Origin: Sclerotiophoma versabilis | Taxonomy: Eukaryota; Ascomycota; Dothideomycetes; Pleosporales; Didymellaceae | DNA: 64,000 bases | Assembly (NCBI GenBank): GCA_012274445.1 | Contig: JAAROD010000029.1 | Location: forward strand, 1,550,001-1,614,000 | Direction of reading: 5' to 3' | Part shown: one piece after another, positions 24,443 through 33,809 of the stretch | Layout of the letters: every line of letters starts with the position of its first letter | Position numbering within the stretch: position 1 is the first letter of the stretch | Position numbers and translations under genes: made by a program | The notes under the pieces: model-generated | What the model was told of the DNA's origin: nothing | Database searches by the model: none | What the model saw: only the letters and a program-made list of their open reading frames with translations

Positions 24443-27110
24443 CTAAAGAAAGATAGTAAGCTAAGGCTTTATATTAACTACTAGAAGTTAAATAATATTA
24501 CTATTAAGAATTATAATCTACTACCTAATATATCTAAACTGTAGAACTAGTAGTTAGAAGTAAAGTTCTTTACTATACTTAACTATTACACAGTAGAGAA
24601 AGGCCTACTTAGTAGCCTAAATTTAGAGTGCGAATGTATGTACATTTTTACTCTGTTTTAGCTATAATATTAACTTATATAGAGTATATAACCTTATATA
24701 TATAAAGAAAGAAAAAGAATAGAAGATAGTATTTAGAACCTATTATAGTTACTATAAGTATATAGTTATACTATTTAGGCTAACTAATATACTATAAGTA
24801 TACCTAGATATTATAGTAGTAGTATACCTTAATAATATTCTAGTATATAGTAAGATACTAGAAGAATATAAGGTCTATATATAATAAGTATTAAAATACT
24901 TAGTAATAGCAGACCTTAAGCTAAAGCTAGAAAAGTAAGAATAGTATAAGAAAAAAGTAGAGTTTCTTAGCTATATTATAGAAAGATATAGAGTTAAGAT
25001 AAGTAAAAAGAAAATCTTAGTTTAAAAAATTAGCTAATACCTACTATAGTTAAGAGAATCTAAGAATTTCTTAAATTTATTAACTTTAACTAATATTTTA
25101 TTAAGAACTACTTTATAGAGGCCTTACTACTTATAAGACTTATATAGAAGAATATACTCTTTAAGTAGAAATAAGTATAAGAAAATACTTTCTAATTACT
25201 TAAGTAAGTATATATAGAGCCTTCTATACTAATTATATTTAGAAGTAGTAAACCTATATATCTTAAAATAAATATCTTAAATTTAGTATTAGAAGTATAT
25301 AGTACTTAAGAATAAGATAGTTAATAGTATCTAATTACCTACTACTTAAGAAAGTTTATAGTACTAGAAGAATAATATAATATATATAATAAGAAGCTTA
25401 TAGCTATTATTAATATACTATAATATTAGAAAGTATATATAGAGAGCTACTTAGAACTTACTATTTATATAGATTATAAGAACTTAGTATATTTTACTAC
25501 TACTAAGGTTCTAAACTAATAATAAGTATACTAGTTAGAAATACTTAGTAAATATAAATCTAAGATCCTATATATACTAGAAAAAGAAAATAGTAAAGTA
25601 GATATACTTAGCTAATACTATAACCTTATAGGTAAAAAGATAATAAATAAGTTTACTATTCTTAGAGTTAATAAGAATAGGTTATTAGAACTATTATAGT
25701 AGCTTAATCTAGTAATATAAGCTTAGTAGAAATAATATATTCTAAAGTAAGTACTAGAGAAACTTTAGAAAGAAGTTATTTTAAAATATTATAATAATAA
25801 TATACTATATAAACACTTTAGTATTACTTATACTATAGAACTTATTAAGTAATACTATAGGTTTTCTAATATAAAGAATAAAGTTACTAAGTTTATTAGA
25901 AACTATATATAGTACTAATAGAATAAGTATAGTATATATACTAAGTATAGAGAAGTATAAGTAATAGAGCTATTTATAGTACTATAGATAAATATTATAA
26001 TAGATTTTATTATTTAGCTACTACTTTCTAAAAACCCTATTATAGAATATATCTATAACTTAATCTTTATTATAGTAGACTAATTTACTAAGTATACTAA
26101 AATAATACTATTCTAATATAGCTATACTATATAGTAGTTAGCTATAGTATTAATTAATTAAATTAATTACTACTATAAAATACCTAAATTAATTATTAGT
26201 AATAAAGATAAGCTTTTTATATTAAACTATTAGACTATAATACTTACTATATTAGGTACTAAGAAAAAGCTATCTATAGCCTATTATCTATAAACAGATA
26301 GATAATTAAAGAGAATAAATTAGACTATAGAAATATACCTTTAGATCTATAGTAACTAGTAATAAGATAACTTAGTTTTATAATTACCTATAGTATAAAT
26401 TATATATAATAATAAATTATTAAAAGTAATAGGTATAATACTATTCTTTATAAACTATAGAAAATACCTTAATTTCTTTACTTAATTTCTTAATTACTCT
26501 ATTTAAATAGAATTAGTAATAGCTTTAGTAGTTAGGCTAAAGAAAGTATACTAGAAATTACTTAAAAATATTATATAAGCTTAGAAATAAGCTATTTTAT
26601 ATATTAACTAGAAATAAAAAACAGTACCTTAGCTAAAGAAGAAAGATAAAGTCTATCTTCTTATAAAGAATCTTAGAATACAAAGAGTAATAAATAAACT
26701 AAATAAGGGTAAGGTTAGACTATTTTTTATTTCTAAGTAAATTAGCCTAGTTAACTATTAACTAGAGCTATCTAAGAATATAAAGATCTATCTAGTATTC
26801 TATATTTTATTATTAGAACCTACTAACTTAAGAATACTAATCTAGAAAGACTTCTACTACTAAGCTAATAGTAATTATAAGTAGAAAGTTAAAAAATTAA
26901 TACTATATTAGAAAAATAAGAAGAGAATTTAATACCTAGTTAGATAGTTAGGCTACCTAGACTTAGAAAATATATAAAAACTATTAATAAACCTTATAAA
27001 CTACTAATAGCTTCTGTCTTAGTATTATTAAAAGAAAGAAAGTTTAGATTACCTTCTAGAATAAATAGTATAAAGGTACTTTAATTAAAAGCTAGAAACC
27101 TAGCTATTAG
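24443..27110 (+). mobile_element. Gypsy element A, 3' part: RT, RNase H, integrase, chromodomain
   Basis: Plus-strand continuation of A after element B. RT runs from 24,448 (KKDSKLRLYINY, KLNNITIKN), with the catalytic box near 24,813-24,850 as YLNNILVYS (Asp-Asp to Asn-Asn). RT-thumb follows near 25,000-25,070 and RNase H near 25,440-25,600. Integrase lies near 25,780-26,480 and includes FTKYTKIILF and KKKLSIAYYL. The chromodomain near 26,925-27,030 (QYLVRQLGYLDLENI, with stops read as former Gln/Trp) places it in the chromovirus clade. Frames are stopped throughout. A short less-mutated patch lies at about 24,630-24,660. Confidence 0.85.
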
Positions 27111-27841
27111 GCCTTTCTCTAGCTAAGTAATATCTTAGTTAATACCTTTAATAGCTTTAAGCGCCTTAAGATCTTTAATATACAACCTAGCTTTATCTAC
27201 TTATTATTTTTCCTTTATTTATAAATATAATCTTTCTTTATATATACAGCTAGAATAGCTTATAGAGTAGTAGACTTAGCTTTATCTACTTCTATTTCTT
27301 ATTATTCTAAGTAATTTAACTCTTAGTTAATTTACTTAAAGTTAAGAATTAGAACTTTAATTAGAACATACTTCTACTTACTAATATAATAGTAATTCCT
27401 ATACTTCTTCTTTAATAATAATATTTAGTACTCTAAATTCTTCTTTATATAGTATTAATAAAATACTATTATAAGTTATTTAATATAATTAATATAGTTA
27501 CTAATAGAGTAATAATATATAGAACTTCTAGAGACTATAGAGTTAGTTTATAAGAATATAAAGGTTAAAAGAAGAGAATAGTATTATAAACCTTAAGAGG
27601 TAGTATAGTAGAAGATAAGAGAAGACAGAATTAATAATACTTAGAGATAACCTAATAGTCTTTAAGAAGGTTAGTAATATAGAAACTAATATTATATAAC
27701 TCTACTTATTCTAATCTCTTAGTAGAATACTATAATAGAATATATTATATATATTCTAAGAAATTCTATAATATTCTATAATATACTAGGTTAGAATAAT
27801 ACTAGAATATTAGAACCTATATAGAATATTTATTAGTATAT

Positions 27842-28078
27842 AGTATATAAGAATACTACTCTTATAGTATTATATTTTACCTTATTAATTAAGTTTATCT
27901 TTAAAATCTTAACCTAACTCTTAAGCTAGATAGTCTACTCTATACTACTTATTATTACTTTCTATTATTATAGTGTTTTACTAGGTAATAACTCTACCTA
28001 ATTTTCTGCGTGCTGTTTATACCTAAGAACTAATAGAACTAGTACTTATAGTCTTTAACTAAAAGTATAACTTTAATA
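27842..28078 (+). repeat. Probable 3' LTR of element A (RIPed), at least its right half
   Basis: Similar to the LTRs of element C in reverse complement, around the core CTTAAGCTAGATAGTCTACT. It is closely similar to the LTR at 28,604-28,829, from which it differs almost only by C-to-T and G-to-A transitions. It ends CTTTAATA. The left boundary is uncertain; similarity to the second copy starts near 27,842. Confidence 0.65.
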
Positions 28079-28485
28079 CTTCTATAATATATTAATATAA
28101 GGCTTTCTAGTATTTATATACTTAGTATACTTTAGATACTTTATAGTATTAAGTATAATATAGTACTTATAGCCTTTAAAGAAATAATAGTTATAGAGAA
28201 CTTTAGTAGAAGTATTAGCTTAATAAATTTCTAAACTAAGTTAAAAGCTATAGGTATAAGAAGATATCTTAATATACTAGTTACTAGATATAAAAACAAG
28301 CTTAGTTTTATATAAGCCTAGATTCTAGTTATATAGTTTATAAATAAACCTAAAGAAGAAGAAGAATAGTATTATAATTCTGTACAGATAAAGTAGTATA
28401 GTAATTAAGTAGCTAACTAGAGCCTTTATCTATAAGCTAGAGGCAGAGTTAAAGAAGACCTCTCTTTATATAGTTACGTAATATG

Positions 28486-28571
28486 CTTATTAATAAGTAT
28501 TATATATTATTACTTATTAATAAGTAATGCTATATATTTTATTAGACTAACTCTAGTTGCTTATTAATAAG
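28486..28571. repeat. Three perfect CTTATTAATAAG palindromes
   Basis: The 12-base palindrome CTTATTAATAAG occurs at 28,486-28,497, 28,513-28,524 (here extended to a 20-base palindrome) and 28,560-28,571, within 86 bases of RIPed DNA between the two LTR copies. It may be the remains of a small inverted-repeat insertion; function unknown. Confidence 0.5.
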
Positions 28572-28603
28572 TATTATCTTCTAGTAAGTTTATAGCATGT
28601 AGG

Positions 28604-28829
28604 AACACTGCTCTTATAGCATTGTATTTAACCTTATTAATTAAGTTTGTCTTTAGAATCTTAACCTAACTCTTAAGCTAGATAGTCTACTCTATACTAC
28701 TTATTATTACCCTCTATTGTCACAGTGTTTTACTAGGCAATAACCCAACCCGATCTACTACGCGCCGTTCATACCTGAGAACCAACAGAACCAGTGCTTA
28801 CGGTCTTTGACTAAAGTACGACTTCAACA
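28604..28829 (+). repeat. Solo/partial Gypsy LTR marking the edge of the RIPed block
   Basis: Same LTR as at 27,842-28,078. From about 28,722 to the end (ACTTCAACA) it keeps C and G where the other copy has T and A, so its right part is nearly unmutated. Its intact CA end supports the LTR ends inferred for element C. No internal retroelement sequence follows to the right. Confidence 0.7.
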
Positions 28830-29480
28830 GTCTTCTAGTTAGAATACTACTTGTACTGTTACCTAGCCTAGTAAAGCCTAATAGACAATTAGATGCATAA
28901 TAACAGTTTGCTTCTACTGTAGTTACGCGGCTAATGTGACGTGTTTAGCAAAAGCTTGCATTCTTAAAAATCGTCTGGTATCGGCGTAGCAGTACAATAT
29001 ATTCAGAACATGCATATTAAACCTGGCCTTGCACACTATGCGAACGTGTCAAATTATGTGCCAATGATAGATCTATTTTGAGTCTCATTAACAAGAGGGG
29101 CACATCACTAGTTCCCTTTTCAGACCAAAACAGAGACAGACGTAGCTGATATTCATGCTACGCAAGGGTCACAAGACTTGAGATCTCTGTACCTCGTACA
29201 TCTAGAACGTAGCGTCATGACTGCCTCATCAAACGCTGGCCAGGCGGTGTGTATTCTGCAAGTTCCTGGACAGGACTGTAGAGCTTCTTGTCCCTTTACC
29301 CACTCAGAGCGCCAGCGTTGCAGCCGCTAATTTGGACAACAACTCGGTACCTAGGGGCAGGCCAAATCCTCTTCAGTCTTCTAGAGCACCTTCGAGTGAT
29401 GGGCCAGCAGGCTGGACAAGTCTCCATGTCCAGGCCTCCAACGTGTCATCTCAGAGTGTGGTTGGTGTTTGTGATGTGCT
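28830..29480. other. Transition zone without a gene
   Basis: Unique-looking sequence of normal composition right of the LTR edge. Short open frames on both strands show no codon structure or motif that I recognise. I see no transposon ends here. Confidence 0.5.
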
Positions 29481-29483
29481 CTA

Positions 29484-29760
29484 GTGATCAAGTCTCTGCT
29501 TTTAACGACGCACTCGGGCTTCTCCGCCTCTGAGTGCTCTTGTTTGTGCATCTGGCCCGTAATGGAGAGGTATCTTCGGCAGCCCGACATTGCCGCTCAG
29601 AGCCGCGTTCTTTGGCTGCCTGCGGGCGGCTGCAGGGTTCAGCAAGCCCATGGACCCATCGCTGTTGACCAGACCCTGCCGCTGGACAGGTCTGCCTGGC
29701 TCCCTTATCCACCGAGATCTCAAGCCCAACAACTTCCTAATGGAGCCCACGTTTCTTGGC
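29484..29760 (+). pseudogene. Protein kinase relic (catalytic loop fragment)
   Basis: The frame through 29,698-29,742 reads GSLIHRDLKPNNFLM. It contains the invariant catalytic loop H-R-D-L-K-P-x-N of Ser/Thr protein kinases, with PNN as in CDK7/Kin28-like kinases. About 120 bases upstream, in a different frame, PDIAAQSRVL (near 29,580) could be the preceding kinase helix, which would need a frameshift in between. No DFG segment, ATP-binding loop or C-lobe follows. I take it as a short broken fragment, not a working gene. Confidence 0.4.
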
Positions 29761-30185
29761 GTATCAGGCAACTCCCACTGCTCATACTGTCGACAGTTTT
29801 TCCCTGGGTCGTTGAGGTTCAGTCAGTTGTACAATGACAAATTCTTTGCCTGGAATAGTAGGGCAGTACATTGAGTCTGGTTGATGCTTTCAATAAGCCT
29901 GCTTTATTGCGCGTTGCAGACTGCGTTTGACAGCAGAATCCCGCACAGACTCAGGTCACGAAAAAAGATTTCAGACGGGACTGGTTGTTGCATAGCTTAT
30001 GTACAAGTGGAAAAAATTATTCAGCGCCTACGCACTTAATTGTAGCTATTTACTACTTACAATATGCACATGAAAGCAAATCCCATCAGCTCCTACAGCA
30101 CAGCAAAAGGAGACGCTGATGGGCTGTCCGAAGTAGCTGCCACGCTGAAGCAGCACTTTAGGGTCTGTTCCGACTACCCAGCCGA

Positions 30186-31050
30186 TTAGCAAGTGAAGAC
30201 CTCCGGTCCAGGAATGGGATATTCTCCATTGGGATATGGCTTTCCGTTGCCTGCAGACCAGACATTGAAGAGAACGCCCGGATCTTCAGCCTTGTACGCT
30301 CCTGGAATAGGGACTGTGGACGGAGACCCAGCGCCTGTGCCACCAGAGACTTTCACGGAAACGCACTCCATGTAGAATTGAGCTTCGCCACTTATCGCAA
30401 ATGTCAGCAATGCACTTAGTTAAACAAGAAAGCTTATACGCACAGGTTGGAAGCCGAATGCAGAGCAAGTACCTCAAAACGCATCAGGTAGTCACCGTCG
30501 GCGATGCACTCTGGGATAGTGGCCTTTTGGACTCCCCCAGCTGAGATGAGATTGTCAACTGCCCAGGTGCCATTCTGGTAACCTTCATGAGCGATCTTAA
30601 ACCAACCATCCCCAGGCCCTGTGCCAGGGTTGTTTAGTGCGTTGTCAACCTTCTTCATGTACACCATAGTCGGCCCTTTGTGGCTGGAGTCGATGACCTT
30701 GTTGTCTGCGGTAGAGTCGGGCCCGGTGCTGGTCAATGTATGAAGCCAGGCGCCGCTCACTTCTTGTCCAGCGCGGACCTCAACAGCTTCGTTTGGAGTC
30801 TGATGGATGTTAGTTAGTTTCTTAATTCAGCGCAAATAGTGGGAGACAGTTTGGCCTAACGAACCCTGAAGTAAGAGTTTGGTGCACCATTACACGCCAT
30901 AGATTGAGAAGTAACGTCCTCAATCGGACCATCGTCGCTGGGCATGTAGATTCCCTTGCCCTGTTCAAGACCATTGAAGCTTTGCATAATAGTATGCCCA
31001 GAAGCGATGGCTGCCACAGAGGCTAACGAGAGGGAGTAGGTGATCTTCAT
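30186..31050 (-). CDS. AA9 lytic polysaccharide monooxygenase 1
   Basis: Secreted copper enzyme expected to cleave cellulose or related glucans by oxidation. Three exons on the minus strand, 30,865-31,050, 30,444-30,799 and 30,186-30,390 (introns 65 and 53 bases), give 248 residues. A signal peptide (1-18) ends before His19, the N-terminal copper ligand of AA9 enzymes (HTIMQSFNG). The second histidine-brace His lies in AWLHTLTS; most AA9 proteins have two adjacent His here and this one has Leu-His. DSSHKGPTMVYMKKV and the axial-Tyr motif QFYMEC follow. No carbohydrate-binding module is attached. It is convergent with nothing close and shares a locus with an esterase and a second AA9. Exon borders are my prediction. 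Confidence 0.88.
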
Positions 31051-31130
31051 TCTCGATAGGCTTCGTTTGCGAGGAGATGGTGCTGCTGAGGTTTGATGCT
31101 GTTGTGATCTATGTTCCTCCTTCGCTCAAA

Positions 31131-31139
31131 CTTATATAT
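31131..31139 (-). promoter_or_regulatory. TATA-like box of AA9 gene 1
   Basis: Minus-strand ATATATAAG about 85 bases upstream of the predicted ATG at 31,050. A similar box stands at a similar distance upstream of the second AA9 gene, which suggests a shared promoter layout. Confidence 0.45.
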
Positions 31140-31891
31140 GCCGCTTTACAGCCTTTTGGGAACGCTAGACAGTCTGTCAATCTCAGCGCGGAAATGAACA
31201 TGGTTTCATAGTGCCGAGAACAAGACCAGAAGCTTGGAGAGTATCATGGTGCTAGGCAAAGGTCAGAGCTTTGATTAGAATTATGTGGAACGATCTGTCG
31301 TATATGTGATAGTTCGTTTGGTGATGCTACTGGGGACTATGTGACGTGAATTGGACAGTGTTGGCATCCGCATGACAGGTCGTTGGGCTGCAGGGATCGG
31401 GAACGGAAACGGAACAACGGGTAGAACGCAGACAGATGTGGTTGATTGCATAATGTTGCTAGCGCTTAAGCTGATACATGAAACGGTACACATTGATTGA
31501 AAGCCACAGTTAACCGCGCCACTGGTCAAGAATTGTTTTGTTTTACTTGAAACAAGATTAGGCTTGGCTTTGAGTTCCGAAACCACTACAGCTTTGACCC
31601 AGTCTTGGAAAGCGGATGCTTAGTGGAGAACCAAGCAAATACGCTGCTGTTACTGGTTGAGAGGTTGAGTTTTTGGTTGTTCATCCCTGAATCGAATGCT
31701 GCACGGACGCTGGGGTAGCAAGCGCCGGCAACGCTTTCCGAGCATGCATGGCATCTAGCCCCAAATTACCATACGACTCAAGCTATCCTCGACTAACACT
31801 TGACATATCGCCAGGTACTGCACCGAACGTCAGTATAAGTATCTGCATCGACTGACTTTTGCCTATCATCACACTCGCTATCCAATAGTCC
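31140..31891. other. Divergent promoter region between AA9 gene 1 and the esterase
   Basis: About 750 bases between the two divergent genes. A minus-strand open frame at 31,281-31,586 has no recognisable motif and is not counted. A TATA-like CAGTATAAGTA lies near 31,830, roughly 165 bases before the esterase ATG. Confidence 0.45.
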
Positions 31892-31977
31892 TCATCACAC
31901 TCGTTTTTCAAGAGCCCTTGTCATCACACTCGTTTTTCAAGAGCCCTTGTCATCACACTCGTTTTCAAGAGCCTTTA
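31892..31977. repeat. Three tandem 29-base repeats in the esterase 5' leader
   Basis: Units at 31,892-31,920, 31,921-31,949 and 31,950-31,977 share TCATCACACTCG followed by a T-run and CAAGAGCC. The first two are identical and the third lacks one T and ends differently. They end 17 bases before the predicted ATG (31,995), so they lie in the leader or core promoter. An in-frame ATG at 31,947 falls inside the repeat and is disfavoured as start because it would put 16 residues before the signal peptide. Confidence 0.85.
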
Positions 31978-31994
31978 TCATCATCAAATTGACT

Positions 31995-32804
31995 ATGCGT
32001 CTCACGAACAGCCTGGCGGCACTTGCTGCGATCTCCTCTGTCGCAACGGCAGCCCCAGCACAGATGGCTGAGCGCCAGTCTGCTGTTAAGATCATGGCTT
32101 TGGGCGATTCTATTACGGGTAGCCCGGTACGTCCAGTACACAGTCCACCAATATACCAGATACTGACTTAATGCTCAAGGGGTGCTGGCGTGCATACCTC
32201 TGGCAAAAACTCCAACAAGCCAATATTAAGAACACTGACTTTGTCGGCACTCTACCTGCGACGGGCTGTGGCTTTCCTTACGATGGAGAAAACGAGGGTC
32301 ATGTACGTCCAATACAGATCCGCCACTCCAGCAAGAAAAACTGACCAGACTGACCAGGGCGGCTACCTTGCCACCAATATCGCAAACCAGAACCTTCTGG
32401 TCGACTGGCTCTCCTCCACTAGGCCCGACATTGTAATGATGCACCTTGGCACTAACGATGTTTGGAGCAACATTCCCCCAACCACTATCTTGGCCGCGTA
32501 CAGCAAGCTTGTTGAGCAGATGCGTGCGTCGAACCCAAGTATGAAAGTCCTTGTCGCGAAGATTCTTCCAATGAATCCCCCAAATTGCGCGGAATGCGGA
32601 GAGAGGGTGGTTGCACTGGATAGTATGATCGCAAACTGGGCTGATTCAGAGACTACGTGTACTAGTCCCATCACCGTAGTAGATGCATGGACTGGGTTTG
32701 ACACGACGACTATGACGGTGGATGGAGTGCATCCCAACGATGAGGGAAGCAAGAACCTAGCAGACAAGTGGTTTCAACCGCTTGTTACAGCTATTACGGC
32801 TTAA
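31995..32804 (+). CDS. Secreted SGNH esterase, CE3 acetylxylan-esterase-like
   Basis: Probable carbohydrate deacetylase. Exons 31,995-32,126, 32,180-32,302 and 32,358-32,804 (introns 53 and 55 bases) give 233 residues with a signal peptide (about 1-20). The SGNH motifs are present: GDSIT with nucleophile Ser39, GTND (Asn118) and DGVH with Asp207/His210. GCWRAYLWQKL after block I and CGFPYDGENEGH are typical of fungal CE3-type proteins. It stands between two AA9 LPMO genes, so a joint role in plant cell-wall attack is likely (inference). No binding module. Splice borders are predicted from GT/AG and family continuity. Confidence 0.85.
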
Positions 32805-32903
32805 ATTTGGGATCAAGGAGGATAGAGGTCATCAAATCATCCTAGATTCTTGCTACGGTGCTCAAGAAAATCGTGAATGCTGAAATGCTCGCCAACTATG
32901 GCT

Positions 32904-33720
32904 CTAGCATCTGAAAATTGTGGGCCCAGGCGCAGTGTATGTCTTCTGCCCATTGTACAAGTTGTACGTGATACCTGGGTCTGATCCCTTGTATGCGTCC
33001 GGGAGGCTGACGGTAGAAGGAGTCTTGCTTGCACTACCGGCAATGACGTTGATCTGGGCACATTCCATGTAGAATTGCGCACCAGGGTAACTGCTAGCAG
33101 AGTGCAGAGCGATCAGTTCACCACGCAGCAAGTACTGGCCAGGGGCGATACAAGCGGGAATTGTGATAGTCTGCTTGCCTTGATTGGCGATGAGACGGTC
33201 GACACCCCATTTCGTGCCGTCAAATGCATCTTCTGCAATCTAGTCTTGCAGTTAGCATCGCGCGAACGCTCACTTGTTTTGTCGCGGCACAACTCACCTT
33301 AAACCACCCATTTCCCACACCAGAGTCAGTCTTTGCGTCAGAAACCTTCTTCATATACGCCATGACAGGACCTTTGTGACTTGAATCGATCACATCGTTC
33401 GGACCTGAGGTCAGAGTGTGACGCCATGTGAGAGTAGCCTGAGAGCCAGCCTGAACAGTGATAACAGTGTTTGTCTTCGTAGTTGGGTTGGGGCCGCCGT
33501 TACAGACAATGTCATTGGAGGTCACATCGGTAATAGGCTATAAAAACGTTAATTGAAGTGCTTCGAGCGGTTTCAAGGATGATAGAGAAACACTTACGCC
33601 ATCATAAGAGGGGACGCGTACACCGTTGCCTACCGCGCCGTTGTTGAGAGAGACAAAGATAGTATGGGCAGTCGCCGAGGACGTCGCGGCCGCAATGATG
33701 AGAGGTGTAGAAAGCTTCAT
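32904..33720 (-). CDS. AA9 lytic polysaccharide monooxygenase 2
   Basis: Paralogue of the AA9 gene at 30,186-31,050. Three exons on the minus strand, 33,598-33,720, 33,298-33,537 and 32,904-33,239 (introns 60 and 58 bases), give 232 residues. The signal peptide ends at residue 18 and the mature protein starts with copper-ligand His19 (HTIFVSLNN). TWRHTLTSGPNDVIDSSHKG carries the second brace His. GELIALHSASSYPGAQFYME carries the conserved His, Gln and axial Tyr. It is convergent with the esterase, whose stop is 99 bases from this one. No CBM. Intron positions differ from paralogue 1 at the first intron. Confidence 0.9.
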
Positions 33721-33798
33721 GTTAATTCTGGCTTGGTCTAGCTCTTGCCTGATGCTTGTTTGGAAGATAACGAGAAAATTCGAGCAGGTTGCTCACAG

Positions 33799-33807
33799 CT
33801 TATATAG
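33799..33807 (-). promoter_or_regulatory. TATA-like box of AA9 gene 2
   Basis: Minus-strand GCTATATAAG about 80 bases upstream of the ATG at 33,720. Confidence 0.45.
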
Positions 33808-33809
33808 CC

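Larger units (their letters stand above)
1..28829. repeat. RIP-degraded AT-rich transposon block
   Basis: A continuous stretch with very low TpG/CpA, abundant TpA and almost no ATG, so that almost no start-to-stop frame survives. Only a 404-base island near 16.05-16.45 kb and the last hundred bases escape. Relic retroelement and transposase proteins can be read in fixed frames if TAA/TAG are taken as former CAA/CAG or TGG codons. This is the mark of repeat-induced point mutation (C to T at CpA on either strand) known from Pezizomycotina. No host gene is recognisable inside. The block runs off the left edge of the window and ends inside an LTR at 28,829, after which base composition turns normal abruptly. 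Confidence 0.93.

Noticed and set aside
1..28829. Telomere or centromere identity of the AT-rich block
   Set aside because: No TTAGGG-type repeats seen; RIPed nested transposons occur in many places, so position cannot be inferred.
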